Shown piece by piece: positions 18,032 through 26,517 of a stretch of DNA of 64,000 bases. The position numbers and the translations under genes were made by a program. The stretch spans positions 1,426,001 to 1,490,000 of the forward strand of contig NZ_CP127161.1 of assembly GCF_030263895.1 (NCBI RefSeq), in the 5' to 3' direction. The notes beneath the pieces were generated by a model. The model did not search any database and was not told where the DNA came from. It saw nothing but the letters and a program-made list of their open reading frames with translations. This DNA comes from Proteiniborus sp. MB09-C3. GTDB lineage: Bacteria; Bacillota; Clostridia; Tissierellales; Proteiniboraceae. The stretch's first letter is position 1. Each line of letters starts with the position of its first letter.

Positions 18032-18077
18032 AGTATTATGAATAAATCGTATATCAGTAAAAAAGTGAGGCTATTGT

Positions 18078-18830
18078 ATGGAACTATTTAGATTAGATGG
18101 AAAAGTGGCTTTAGTTACTGGAGCTACAAAAGGGCTAGGAGCAGGTATGGCTGTAGCGCTGGCAGAGGCAGGAGCAAAGATTATTGGAGTGGGGACATCT
18201 TCTACAGAGAATACCAAGAAAAGGGTAGAGGCTGTAGATTCAGAATTTTATGGAATCCAAGCTGATTTATCAAAGCCAGAATCTATATCTCATATCATCA
18301 AAGAAGCTTATAGTGCTTATGGCAGGATTGATATATTAGTTAACAATGCTGGTGTGCTACACCTTTCTGACACTGAAAGCCATTCTGATGAGGCTTGGGA
18401 TTTTATTATTCAAGTAAATTCCAAGGCAGTTTTTCAGCTATGCAGAGAGGTTGGTGCTCATATGTTAGAGCAGGACTATGGAAAGATAATTAACATTTCT
18501 TCCATCCATGGATTAGGAGGTGGCTATAAAGTTGCAAGCTATACTGCTAGCAAGCATGCAGTTATTGGAATCACTAAAGCCTTGGCTAATGAATGGGCTG
18601 ATAGGGGAATCAATGTGAATGCTATTGCTCCTGGATACATGGTAACTGATAACACCTTTAACCTAAGACAAAACAGAGAAAAAACTGATGAAATAACAGC
18701 TAGAATTCCCAAGAAAAGATGGGGAACACCAGATGACCTTAAGGGTCCTGTAGTATTTTTAGCTTCAGAAGCTTCTGATTATGTTAATGGTCATGTTCTT
18801 GTGGTAGATGGTGGCTTAACTAATGCTTAG
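18078..18830 (+). CDS. Short-chain dehydrogenase/reductase (KduD-like)
   Basis: 250 aa, classical SDR: cofactor motif TGATKGLGAGMA near the N-terminus, NNAG, active-site Ser in ISSIHG, and YTASK supplying Tyr and Lys. The C-terminal DYVNGHVLVVDGG is typical. It is closest in style to 2-deoxygluconate or gluconate 5-dehydrogenases. In this operon it could reduce the aldehyde or ketose product of the aldolase route; the substrate is unknown. Good ribosome site GTGAGG before ATG. Confidence 0.82.
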   Translation: MELFRLDGKVALVTGATKGLGAGMAVALAEAGAKIIGVGTSSTENTKKRVEAVDSEFYGIQADLSKPESISHIIKEAYSAYGRIDILVNNAGVLHLSDTESHSDEAWDFIIQVNSKAVFQLCREVGAHMLEQDYGKIINISSIHGLGGGYKVASYTASKHAVIGITKALANEWADRGINVNAIAPGYMVTDNTFNLRQNREKTDEITARIPKKRWGTPDDLKGPVVFLASEASDYVNGHVLVVDGGLTNA

Positions 18831-18970
18831 TGTAAAAATATAAAGACTGTTCATAGAATTATGATGTATTTACAGTACTTATAATCAAGCTGAATAAAAA
18901 TTTCAAAACTTTAAAAAATCTCAATAGATATAGATATATTAATGAGGAAATTATTTTAGGTGGTGTTCGC

Positions 18971-19615
18971 ATGTTGATGAAAAAAGAGAGAGAACAGATA
19001 GTAGAATATGGTAGAAAACTCGCTACTAGTGGATTAACAAAAGGAACAGGCGGAAACTTAAGTATTTATAATAGAGAAAAAGGCTTATTTGCCATAAGCC
19101 CAACTGGAATAGATTATTTTCAAATTAAGCCTGAGGATGTGGCTGTATTAAATATAAGTGGAGAACAAGTAGATGGAAATAAAAAGCCTTCGAGTGAAGT
19201 TGAAATGCATAGAGTATTTTATGAAAGAAGAACTGATATAGATGCAATCATTCATACACATACTATGTATGCTACTACATTAGCATGTCTAAACTGGTTG
19301 TTGCCTCCAGTACACTATATGATTGCATTAGCAGGGCCAGATGTAAGATGTGCTAAATATGCTACTTATGGAACTAAGGAATTAGCTGAAAATGCCTTTG
19401 AAGCTATGAAGGATAGAAAAGCAGTTTTATTGGCAAATCATGGGCTCTTAGCGGGAGCAAATGATTTATTAAATGCCTTTAATATTACAGAGGAAATAGA
19501 ATATTGTGCAGAGCTGTACTACAGAACTAAATGTATAGGAGAGCCCGTTATTCTTCCAGAGGAAGAAATGATTTTAATGATAGAGAAGTTTAAAACATAT
19601 GGTCAGAGAAAATAA
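18971..19615 (+). CDS. Class II (zinc) aldolase, FucA/MtnB-like, candidate DHAP-shunt aldolase
   Basis: 214 aa, aldolase_II/adducin fold. Visible residues: phosphate-binding GTGGNLS (25-31), catalytic Glu76 in SSEVEMH, zinc ligands His95 and His97 (HTHT) and His157 (ANHG). The family includes L-fuculose-1-phosphate aldolase, MtnB dehydratase and the 5-deoxyribulose/methylthioribulose-1-phosphate aldolases. Linkage with mtnA and the nucleoside phosphorylases favours the last role: ketose-1-phosphate to DHAP plus acetaldehyde or methylthioacetaldehyde. ATG has AGGTGG six bases upstream. Last gene of the salvage operon. Confidence 0.83.
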   Translation: MLMKKEREQIVEYGRKLATSGLTKGTGGNLSIYNREKGLFAISPTGIDYFQIKPEDVAVLNISGEQVDGNKKPSSEVEMHRVFYERRTDIDAIIHTHTMYATTLACLNWLLPPVHYMIALAGPDVRCAKYATYGTKELAENAFEAMKDRKAVLLANHGLLAGANDLLNAFNITEEIEYCAELYYRTKCIGEPVILPEEEMILMIEKFKTYGQRK

Positions 19616-19647
19616 TATCAGAATTAGGTTTTAAATATGTGAAACTG

Positions 19648-19693
19648 GCTATTTCAAAGTAGAAAATAAATCTACGATGAAATAGCTTTTTTA
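19648..19693 (+). terminator. Intrinsic terminator after the class II aldolase
   Basis: GCTATTTCA (19648-19656) pairs with TGAAATAGC (19678-19686), with an inner GTAGA/TCTAC stem, followed by six Ts. Confidence 0.8.
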
Positions 19694-19801
19694 GTGAAAG
19701 TATATCTTTTTGTTAAAGGTTATTGAAATTTCATCAAAAATAGTATAAACTATTATCAGAATGAAAATCAGTATCAGTTAGTATACATAATCAATAAGAT
19801 T

Positions 19802-19819
19802 GTTAAATATATATTTAAC
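19802..19819. promoter_or_regulatory. 18-bp perfect palindrome upstream of feoB
   Basis: GTTAAATAT / ATATTTAAC, 83 bases before the feoB start. It may be an operator, or AT-rich chance symmetry. Confidence 0.3.
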
Positions 19820-19867
19820 TCTCTAAGTAGATATTTACTAATGGAGAGTATATTTTTAAAGCAACAT

Positions 19868-19882
19868 TGAGAATGGTTTTCA
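19868..19882. promoter_or_regulatory. Candidate Fur box ahead of the feo operon
   Basis: TGAGAATGGTTTTCA matches the 7-1-7 Fur consensus TGATAATNATTATCA at 11 of 14 informative positions and ends 19 bases before the first feo start codon. Iron repression of feo genes by Fur is well established in many bacteria; binding here is inferred. Confidence 0.5.
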
Positions 19883-19901
19883 ATAAGATGGAGGGGTTAG
19901 T

Positions 19902-20498
19902 ATGGAATGTTGCAAAAACAAAGTGCCTTGGTATAAAAAACTAGCAAGTACATTACTTGGAACTGGAAATTGCCACGGAGAAGTAAATCAAAATACACAT
20001 GGTTTAGAGAAGATAGCACTAGTTGGCAGCCCTAATGTTGGCAAAAGTGTTATATTTAATAGACTCACTGGTGTATATGTGACTGTTTCAAATTATCCAG
20101 GAACTACTGTTGAAGTATCAAGAGGAAAGGGAATAATAGGAGGGGTTCAATATGAGATTATTGACACACCTGGAATGTACTCTCTTATGTGTATAACAGA
20201 GGAGGAAAAGGTCACAAAGGATTTATTGTTCAGGGAAAAACCTAAGGCATTATTGCATGTAATAGATGCAAAGAATATTAGCCGAATGCTTCCTCTTACC
20301 ATACAAATGATAGAGGCAGGCAGTCCTGTAATACTAGTTTTAAATATAATGGATGAAGCTGAAAGAATGGGACTAAAAATAGATGTAGAAGGACTTCAAA
20401 GAGAGTTAGGGATACCTGTAATATCCACCGTTGCTGCATTAAACAAAGGATTAGACGAGTTAAAGGAAAGGGTAGATGAGTATGTTAAATCAGCTTAA
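19902..20498 (+). CDS. feoB: FeoB GTPase domain (split FeoB, N-terminal part)
   Basis: A 198-aa protein carrying only the G domain of the ferrous iron transporter FeoB: G1 GSPNVGKS, G2 Thr in YPGTTVE, G3 DTPG, G4 NIMD. A Cys-rich start (MECCKNK) precedes it. The membrane domain, normally in the same polypeptide, is encoded by the next gene in another frame, overlapping by 23 bases. Because the second ORF has its own ribosome site and ATG, this looks like a genuine split rather than a sequencing slip, though a single frameshift cannot be ruled out. Confidence 0.85.
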   Translation: MECCKNKVPWYKKLASTLLGTGNCHGEVNQNTHGLEKIALVGSPNVGKSVIFNRLTGVYVTVSNYPGTTVEVSRGKGIIGGVQYEIIDTPGMYSLMCITEEEKVTKDLLFREKPKALLHVIDAKNISRMLPLTIQMIEAGSPVILVLNIMDEAERMGLKIDVEGLQRELGIPVISTVAALNKGLDELKERVDEYVKSA

Positions 20499-21936
20499 TA
20501 TTTCTTATGATGAAATAATAGAGAGCTCTGTTAATAAAATAGTAGCTCTTTTGAATCATAATTACGTTATTTCTAAAAGAGCTGCTGCATTATTACTTCT
20601 TCAAGAAGATGATGATATGTTGGAGCTAGTCAAGGCTAATGAAGGAAATAATTATATAAAAATAATAGATATAGTAGAAAGAACAAAAGAAAAAAGCGAC
20701 AAGCCCTTAAGCTATATTATATCCTTGTCTAGACAAAAAGAAGTAGACAAGTTAACTAATAAGGTAGTTACTAAAAAGAAAGAAACTGAAAAAAAGAGCA
20801 TATCGGAATTCTTAAGTAAATTAACCATGAATCCTATTACAGGCATACCTATACTTCTATTAGTAGTATACTTTGGATTCTATAAATTTGTCGGAGAATT
20901 TGGAGCAGGAACAGTAGTAGATTTTTTAGAAGCTAATATATTTGAGAGCTATATAAATCCGTGGGTAGATGGTGTAGTAAATTCTATAATACCTTGGACT
21001 TGGCTACAGGATTTAATTGCCAATGAATACGGAATAATAACTCTAGGAGTAAGATATGCAGTAGCTATAGTTTTACCTATAGTAGGAGCATTTTTCCTAG
21101 TGTTTTCAATTATTGAGGATAGTGGATATCTACCAAGACTTGCAATGCTTGTTGATAGAGTATTTAAGAAAATAGGTCTCAATGGCCGTGCAGTTATTCC
21201 TATGGTTTTAGGCTTTGGCTGTGATACTATGGCTACCATGGTAAGCAGAACACTGGAAACTAAAAGAGAAAGGATTATTGCAACCCTTTTACTTGCTTTA
21301 GCTATTCCTTGCTCAGCACAATTAGGAGTTATTATGTCATTATTATCAGGTAATAGTGGGGCATTAGGCATATGGTTTATTTTTATAATGCTGGTATTTT
21401 TATTTATAGGCTTTTTAACTTCGAAAATTCTACCTGGGGAAGGACCAAGCTTTTATATGGAAGTTCCACCTTTAAGATTGCCAAAGCTTTCGAACGTACT
21501 TTCTAAGACTTACACAAGAATGCAATGGTATTTTGTTGAAATCATTCCTTTATTCATATTTGCCAGTGTATTGATTTGGCTTGGAAATATTACAGGTTTA
21601 TTTGGGCTTTTAATTAGCTGGCTTGAGCCTATTGTAAATGTACTTGGACTTCCAAATGAAGCTGCAGAGGTGTTTTTATTCGGTTTCTTTAGGAGAGACT
21701 ATGGCGCAGCTGGATTATTTGATTTACAGAAGGCAAATATACTAAATCCTAGACAGCTTGTAGTATCAGCAGCTACTCTTACATTATTCTTGCCTTGTGT
21801 AGCTCAATTTGCAATGATGATAAAAGAAAGAGGCTGGAAGGTAGCATTAGCTATGTCAGCATTTATATTAGTATTTGCATTTGTAGCAGGATATTTTCTA
21901 AATCAAATCCTATTGATAACTGGGGTGTTAGCATGA
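20476..21936 (+). CDS. feoB: FeoB membrane domain (split FeoB, C-terminal part)
   Basis: 486 aa: a short helical domain (the part that normally follows the G domain) and about eight membrane helices. It has the Gate signatures GYLPRLAMLVDRV, GFGCDTMATM, PCSAQLGVI and the terminal FLPCVAQ. It forms the Fe(II) channel gated by the preceding G protein. ATG 20476 or 20482 lies behind AAGGAAAGGG inside the previous gene. The stop overlaps the next ATG (ATGA). Length fits a FeoB lacking its first 200 residues. Confidence 0.88.
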   Translation: MSMLNQLNISYDEIIESSVNKIVALLNHNYVISKRAAALLLLQEDDDMLELVKANEGNNYIKIIDIVERTKEKSDKPLSYIISLSRQKEVDKLTNKVVTKKKETEKKSISEFLSKLTMNPITGIPILLLVVYFGFYKFVGEFGAGTVVDFLEANIFESYINPWVDGVVNSIIPWTWLQDLIANEYGIITLGVRYAVAIVLPIVGAFFLVFSIIEDSGYLPRLAMLVDRVFKKIGLNGRAVIPMVLGFGCDTMATMVSRTLETKRERIIATLLLALAIPCSAQLGVIMSLLSGNSGALGIWFIFIMLVFLFIGFLTSKILPGEGPSFYMEVPPLRLPKLSNVLSKTYTRMQWYFVEIIPLFIFASVLIWLGNITGLFGLLISWLEPIVNVLGLPNEAAEVFLFGFFRRDYGAAGLFDLQKANILNPRQLVVSAATLTLFLPCVAQFAMMIKERGWKVALAMSAFILVFAFVAGYFLNQILLITGVLA

Positions 21937-22124
21937 TAAAATGCAGTTTTTGCGGTCATGAGTTTACTGAAGAACAAAGTGTGGCAGGCTGCGTAAGCTG
22001 CCCTATGCATAAATCATGTAACAAGTACAAATGCCCTAATTGTGGCTATGAAGTCTTAAAGGAGCCTAAGCTAATAAAAGTTCTCAAGAAATGGGGTAAA
22101 AAAGGTGCAGAAATCAGAAATTAG
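21933..22124 (+). CDS. Small Cys-rich protein of the feo operon
   Basis: A 63-aa protein with ten Cys, most in CxxC pairs: CSFC near the start, CVSCPMHKSC in the middle and KCPNCGY later, followed by a Lys-rich tail. It resembles zinc ribbons or Fe-S binding miniproteins that accompany FeoB in Firmicutes, possibly an analogue of FeoC. It starts at the ATGA overlap with the feoB stop, which fixes ATG 21933 rather than an upstream start. Metal binding is inferred from the Cys spacing. Confidence 0.75.
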   Translation: MIKCSFCGHEFTEEQSVAGCVSCPMHKSCNKYKCPNCGYEVLKEPKLIKVLKKWGKKGAEIRN

Positions 22125-22350
22125 TAAAGACTTAATATCAGTAACTAATCTAAAAAAAGGTGAAGAAGGAACTATAGCAGAGCTTAACACTACAAATAGT
22201 AACATATTGAGAAAACTAATGGCAATGGGAATAATGCCCGGAATGAATCTAAAAATGATTCAAACATTCCCTTCCTATGTGTTTCAAGTAGGCTACACTC
22301 AAGTAGCAGTAGATAAAGAAATAGCTTCTGTGATAATAATAGATAAGTAA
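22105..22350 (+). CDS. feoA: FeoA-domain protein
   Basis: 81 aa, SH3-like FeoA fold: LKKGEEGTIAEL, then RKLMAMGIMPGMNLKM and the final VDKEIASVIII. It assists Fe(II) uptake by FeoB. GTG start inside the end of the preceding gene (20-base overlap). The order here, feoB(G)-feoB(membrane)-Cys protein-feoA, differs from the usual feoA-first arrangement. Confidence 0.85.
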   Translation: MQKSEISKDLISVTNLKKGEEGTIAELNTTNSNILRKLMAMGIMPGMNLKMIQTFPSYVFQVGYTQVAVDKEIASVIIIDK

Positions 22351-22357
22351 GCCAAAA

Positions 22358-22388
22358 AGGTGTCTAGATTGCTAGATGCCTTTTTTAT
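22358..22388 (+). terminator. Terminator of the feo operon
   Basis: GGTGTCTAG (22359-22367) pairs with CTAGATGCC (22372-22380, two wobbles), then a T run. The same stem with a different loop recurs at 26518-26539. Confidence 0.8.
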
Positions 22389-22408
22389 TATATTCTGCTT
22401 TGCTATTT

Positions 22409-22437
22409 TTGACATAAAACGGAATAAGTGATATATT
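22409..22437 (+). promoter_or_regulatory. Strong sigma-A promoter
   Basis: Perfect TTGACA (22409-22414), 17-base spacer, TATATT (22432-22437). It drives a truncated secreted-protein ORF (22476-22577) and perhaps the M28 pseudogene. Confidence 0.65.
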
Positions 22438-22475
22438 GGGGTCAATACCATATGATGGGTTATGAGGAGGTTATT

Positions 22476-22577
22476 ATGAAAAAACGTTTAGTTTTTTCAA
22501 TGCTGACTACTACTTTTGCAGATGATGGAAGCAACAATTACCTTGAAAATTCTGACCAGCTTGTCCAACTTGTATGA
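22476..22577 (+). pseudogene. Truncated secreted-protein ORF
   Basis: ATG with GAGGAGG upstream opens a 33-codon frame: MKKRLVFSMLTTTFA, like a signal peptide, then an acidic stretch ending at TGA. A strong promoter precedes it and only non-coding sequence follows, so it looks like the 5' stump of a lost gene. A genuine short peptide cannot be excluded. Between 22578 and 22762 I see no gene, only an inverted repeat with 10-base arms (22697-22706 and 22734-22743). Confidence 0.4.
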
Positions 22578-22762
22578 GAGGTCACTTGCTTAGAACTAGT
22601 AGAGTGCTGGCTGGGCAGGAGACCGAGGCATCTGATTGCTACTACACTGGTTGTTTAATAATTAAGTATTTACTTAACTTAGAATGGCTGAATAGATTCT
22701 ATTAAATGACGTCGTCCAGTATATGGTATTCGGTTTAATAGAAAATATTTGAGGTGATTAAG

Positions 22763-23958
22763 GTGAGCAAGTTTAATCTTTCAAAGCATAGGAAATTATT
22801 TTTTTTATTAATTATGTGTATGATGTTATTGGCAAGCTGCTCCATCAAAAGTTTTGAATCTATTGATAGCACTATAAATCGACTTTAAAACTTAGACTAT
22901 AGAGTTACAAACAGCGAGGGCAATTATCGGCTTGCTGATGAGCTAAAAAAATATTTAAAGACTCTTGAAAACGAAAAAACTAAATTACTTACCCATGAAT
23001 ATAAAGTTAATATTCCTAAAAATTATAATCTAACATTTACATATGAAAACAATTCTCTTTCACTAAGTACTACTAATTCAATGCTCATCTCCGTGAATGA
23101 AAAAGAAATAGATACGAAAAAAGTGGTATTAGTAAATTCTTTGGATAAGATTAAAAATGATGAAAAATATGCATTTATTGCTTATAATTGGGATGATGTC
23201 AATAAGGCTAAGCTTCACTCAAATATTTCTATAATAATCTTTGCAGAGGATAGTGATAGCAAAAAAAGTATCATCGAAATAAATAACAATTCTCCTGCCC
23301 TCATTATTATAAATAAATTTCTTGCGGAAAAACTCATAACCTTTACTAACCAAAAAGTATCTATAGAATTAAGTTTGGATTTTGAAGATATTCTCCTAGA
23401 AAATATCTATATGACTTATAAGGGGAAGAATAGTAAGGATACAATTGTATTGACTGCTCATTACGATGCAACTGGTAGCACTAATGGGATGTTTTCAAAA
23501 GGAATTATAGATAATGGTAGTGGTGTAGCTATTGTTTTAGAGCTACTACAGAAAACTATAGAGAACAATTCCAATTCCAATATGGATATAATATTTTCTT
23601 TTGTAAATTCTGAGGAACAAATGTATTTAAATATTCTAGGAAGTAAATTTTTTAACCAGTTTCTTAAAGAAGATTATAATAATATATTAAACATAAAATT
23701 GGATTCTCTTGGAGAGAAGAATGTAGAGACAATTTATTTCGGAATGTCTGGAGATATAAATAATGATTCATTAATAGAACATATTCAAAACTCATTTAAT
23801 GATATGTTTATTCTTGAAAATGTTGATTATTATCCCTCGGATTGAAAGAATTCAGTAAAATCTTATTTGATAAAGATAGCATTTATAGTGTTACTTTTAA
23901 GTTTGAATTGCCGGAAATAGAATATAAAGGTCAAAAGTTAGAGAAAGCAATAATGTAA
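22763..23958 (+). pseudogene. M28-family metallopeptidase lipoprotein, disrupted
   Basis: GTG 22763 (with GAGGTGAT upstream) opens a frame with a lipoprotein signal ending LLASC; TAA at 22886-22888 interrupts it. The same frame then runs on without stops through 23081-23845 and carries M28 peptidase motifs: TAHYDATG (metal His), IIDNGSG (metal Asp), NSEEQ (catalytic and metal Glu). It stops at TGA 23843 just after YYPSD, where the family expects the last metal His. A plausible C-terminal tail continues in another frame to TAA 23956. An in-frame nonsense codon plus a deletion or frameshift indicates a decayed gene; the 254-aa central ORF alone would lack both secretion signal and a full active site. 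Confidence 0.75.
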
Positions 23959-24108
23959 TTGTAATATGCAAACATATATATAATATGGGTAAGCAAGTTA
24001 TTAGATGAAAAAAGCTAAGACAAGTACTTATAAAATAGTATAGCTGTATAGGCTAAATTTTAAAATCATTAATTATAACCAAATTTTTGCGGGAATGAGG
24101 TTTGGAAA

Positions 24109-25401
24109 ATGAAAAAACGTTATCTTACTTTTATTATAATATGTGTACTACTCTTTTTAGTCATTTATATTATCAGTAACAATAATATAAAATTCACGAC
24201 AAAGTCAAATAGTATTGAAATTGAGCACAATACTATTAGTATAAGTGAAATGAATATGGATCTGTATTATTTGGAAAAACAAGTCATAGATAACCATCCA
24301 GCTTTAAAAGATAAAGATACATTAGATAGATTTAAAGGAAAAATGGATTATGCTTATGAAAAAATAGATAGCATTAAGAGCAATGATGAATTTGTCTTTT
24401 TAGTTATGGAAATTCTAGCTACTTTAAAAGATGGACATACAGCAGTGGATTTATATAACGGAAGTTATAATGCAATAGATCTAAACTTTAAATGGTTAGA
24501 TGAAGGCATGATTATAAATGAAGGAAATGAGGTGCTAAAAAAGGGTGATAAAGTATTAAAGATAGGAAATATGAAACCTGAGCAAATTTTATTAAATATG
24601 AAAAAATTTATCCCTTCTGAGAATGATTACTGGCTCAAATATAAAAGCGAACAATTTTTACCTACCAAAATGTTTTTAAACCACTTAGGACTAATTAATA
24701 ATAAGGATAAGGTAGATGTTTTAGTTGAAGATTATAATGGCAAGATTAAAAATGTACAATTATCATTTAATAACTATATAAGTATAATGGAAAAATACTA
24801 TAATCTAAGGCCATTTTATTATGAAATAAATAATAATAAAAGTATAGGCATCTTTTACTTAAATTTTTGTATATATAATGAACAATATATAAAAAAAGTT
24901 GAAGAATTTTTTCATGATATAAAAAAAGATAGGATAGAAAAAGCTGTCATTGATTTGAGAAAAAACTCTGGGGGAAATGCAGTAGTTATTGGAGAGTTCT
25001 TACAATACATTAATGTCGAGAAAGTTGAATTATTAAATGATGTATGGTTTAGCAATTCAATAAATGAGCAGACCGATTTGTTTAACGGTGAAATTTACGT
25101 ATTAACATCAAAAGAAACATTTAGTGCAGCACATGGCTTTGCGGGGGTTTTTAAAAATAATAACATAGGATTAATAGTTGGCGAACCAACAGGAAATGCA
25201 ACATTAGCTTATGGCAATGCACCAAGATGTGAGCTTCCCAACTCTAAGATAGAATTCAATGTTGCAACTGACATTTTTAAAATCCCTAACAAAGGCGCAT
25301 ATTCAAATACTTTAGAGCCAGACATATATATAACTTATACTAGGCAGGATATTATTTTAAGCAATGATCCGATTATTGAGTGGGTAATAGACTGTAATTG
25401 A
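24109..25401 (+). CDS. S41-family peptidase-like membrane-anchored protein
   Basis: 430 aa: an N-terminal membrane anchor (residues 5-23), a helical region, and a tail-specific-protease-like core with ILATLKDGHTAV, AVIDLRKNSGGN and TSKETFSAAHG, where the nucleophile Ser would lie. The PDZ domain found in CtpA is not evident. It belongs with clostridial S41-like secreted proteins; the substrate is unknown. It follows the decayed M28 gene, suggesting an old cluster of exported peptidases. GAATGAGG is a weak ribosome site before ATG. Confidence 0.75.
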   Translation: MKKRYLTFIIICVLLFLVIYIISNNNIKFTTKSNSIEIEHNTISISEMNMDLYYLEKQVIDNHPALKDKDTLDRFKGKMDYAYEKIDSIKSNDEFVFLVMEILATLKDGHTAVDLYNGSYNAIDLNFKWLDEGMIINEGNEVLKKGDKVLKIGNMKPEQILLNMKKFIPSENDYWLKYKSEQFLPTKMFLNHLGLINNKDKVDVLVEDYNGKIKNVQLSFNNYISIMEKYYNLRPFYYEINNNKSIGIFYLNFCIYNEQYIKKVEEFFHDIKKDRIEKAVIDLRKNSGGNAVVIGEFLQYINVEKVELLNDVWFSNSINEQTDLFNGEIYVLTSKETFSAAHGFAGVFKNNNIGLIVGEPTGNATLAYGNAPRCELPNSKIEFNVATDIFKIPNKGAYSNTLEPDIYITYTRQDIILSNDPIIEWVIDCN

Positions 25402-25717
25402 GAGATTCTATCAAAACATTCAGATAAGCCATAAGAGAACAAAATCAATTCATTCAATGTCAATAATGATAGAACTATTAATGTGTACTTTATCATTGAA
25501 AAGAAGCCTCGAAAATCCATATTATTTCACTAATTTTGTGATGGGAGATAAATTCGTCTCTCTATGTGTGCAAAAATTAGAATATGGGGAGTTTTATATG
25601 TTAAGTTATTAAAGCGAATAAAGTATATGTTATTTGTTGAAGTATTTGCTAAATTATATGATATAATAAGTCAAAGAGTATATTAATAGGCGAATTCAAT
25701 GGTTGAGGTGTGTTAGT
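25402..25717. other. 316-base gap without a recognisable gene
   Basis: AT-rich and non-coding in my reading. It contains a short open stretch near 25465-25530 with no start or ribosome site, and probably the promoter of the MNT/HEPN pair near 25640-25690. No terminator or repeat is obvious. Confidence 0.4.
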
Positions 25718-26080
25718 ATGTACGATATTGAATTATTAAAGAATAGAGAATTGATATCTTTATTAGAAGATTTAAAAAATGTACTTATTGATATATATGG
25801 AAATAATTTAAAAGATATAATATTGTATGGATCATATGCAAGAGGAGATAATGATTCTGAATCAGACATAGATATAATGATATTAGTCGATTTGGACAAT
25901 GATGAACAAAGAAAATATAGAAAAACTTTAGTTGAAAAGATTACTGATTTGTCAATCCATTATGACGTCGTAATTTCAGTGATAGAAAGCAATTATAAAG
26001 ATTTTAATAACCGAATATCTTATGTACCTTTTTATAAAAATGTAGTAAGAGAGGGGATTAAGGTTTATGCCAATCGATAG
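25718..26080 (+). CDS. MNT-type minimal nucleotidyltransferase (antitoxin candidate)
   Basis: 120 aa with the polymerase-beta-like signature ILYGSYARGDNDSESDIDIMI (GSxARG...SDxD). MNT proteins paired with HEPN proteins form toxin-antitoxin modules in which MNT can AMPylate and silence the HEPN partner (MntA/HepT). The next gene overlaps by 14 bases and encodes a HEPN protein. ATG 25718 has GAGGTGTG upstream; TTG 25703 in frame lies before that site and is less likely. Confidence 0.8.
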   Translation: MYDIELLKNRELISLLEDLKNVLIDIYGNNLKDIILYGSYARGDNDSESDIDIMILVDLDNDEQRKYRKTLVEKITDLSIHYDVVISVIESNYKDFNNRISYVPFYKNVVREGIKVYANR

Positions 26081-26477
26081 TTATATTATAGGACTATCAA
26101 ATTATAGGTTAAATAAAGCTGATGAAAATATTGAAGCTGCCAAAGTTTTATTTGAATCTAAATATTATTCAGAATCTCTAAATAGATCATATTATGCTAT
26201 TTTTCATAGCCTTAGAGCCTTACTAGCCTATAATGAATTTGATTCAAAAAAACATTCTGGCATAATATCGTACTTTAACCAATATTACGTAAAGAACAAC
26301 AAATTTAGTAAAGACTTTTCAGTAATCCTTAATGAAGCTTTTATGATTAGAAACAGAAGTGATTATGATGATTTTTATATTGCTTCAAGAGAAGAAGCTA
26401 AAGAACAAATTGAAAAGGCGAAAACCTTTATTAATGGGATAAAGACTTATATACAGAAGCATCAGGATGAAGATTAA
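26067..26477 (+). CDS. HEPN-domain protein (toxin candidate)
   Basis: 136 aa, mostly helical, with the HEPN signature SLNRSYYAIFHSLRALL near residue 50 and RNRSDYDDFY near residue 98. In HepT ribonucleases the second motif is R-x(4-6)-H; here the expected His is replaced by an Asp-Tyr context (RxxxDY), as in many PF05168 proteins, so RNase activity is uncertain. Translationally coupled to the MNT gene. Probably a toxin-antitoxin or abortive-defence pair. Confidence 0.78.
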   Translation: MPIDSYIIGLSNYRLNKADENIEAAKVLFESKYYSESLNRSYYAIFHSLRALLAYNEFDSKKHSGIISYFNQYYVKNNKFSKDFSVILNEAFMIRNRSDYDDFYIASREEAKEQIEKAKTFINGIKTYIQKHQDED

Positions 26478-26517
26478 AAAGAAAAATAATAATATGCTAA
26501 TAGAACAAATTATCAAA

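Noticed and set aside
22886-22888. In-frame stop in the M28 gene as a recoded codon
   Set aside because: The codon is TAA, not TGA or TAG, no SECIS-like hairpin is evident, and the 3' end of the gene is also damaged, so decay is the simpler reading.
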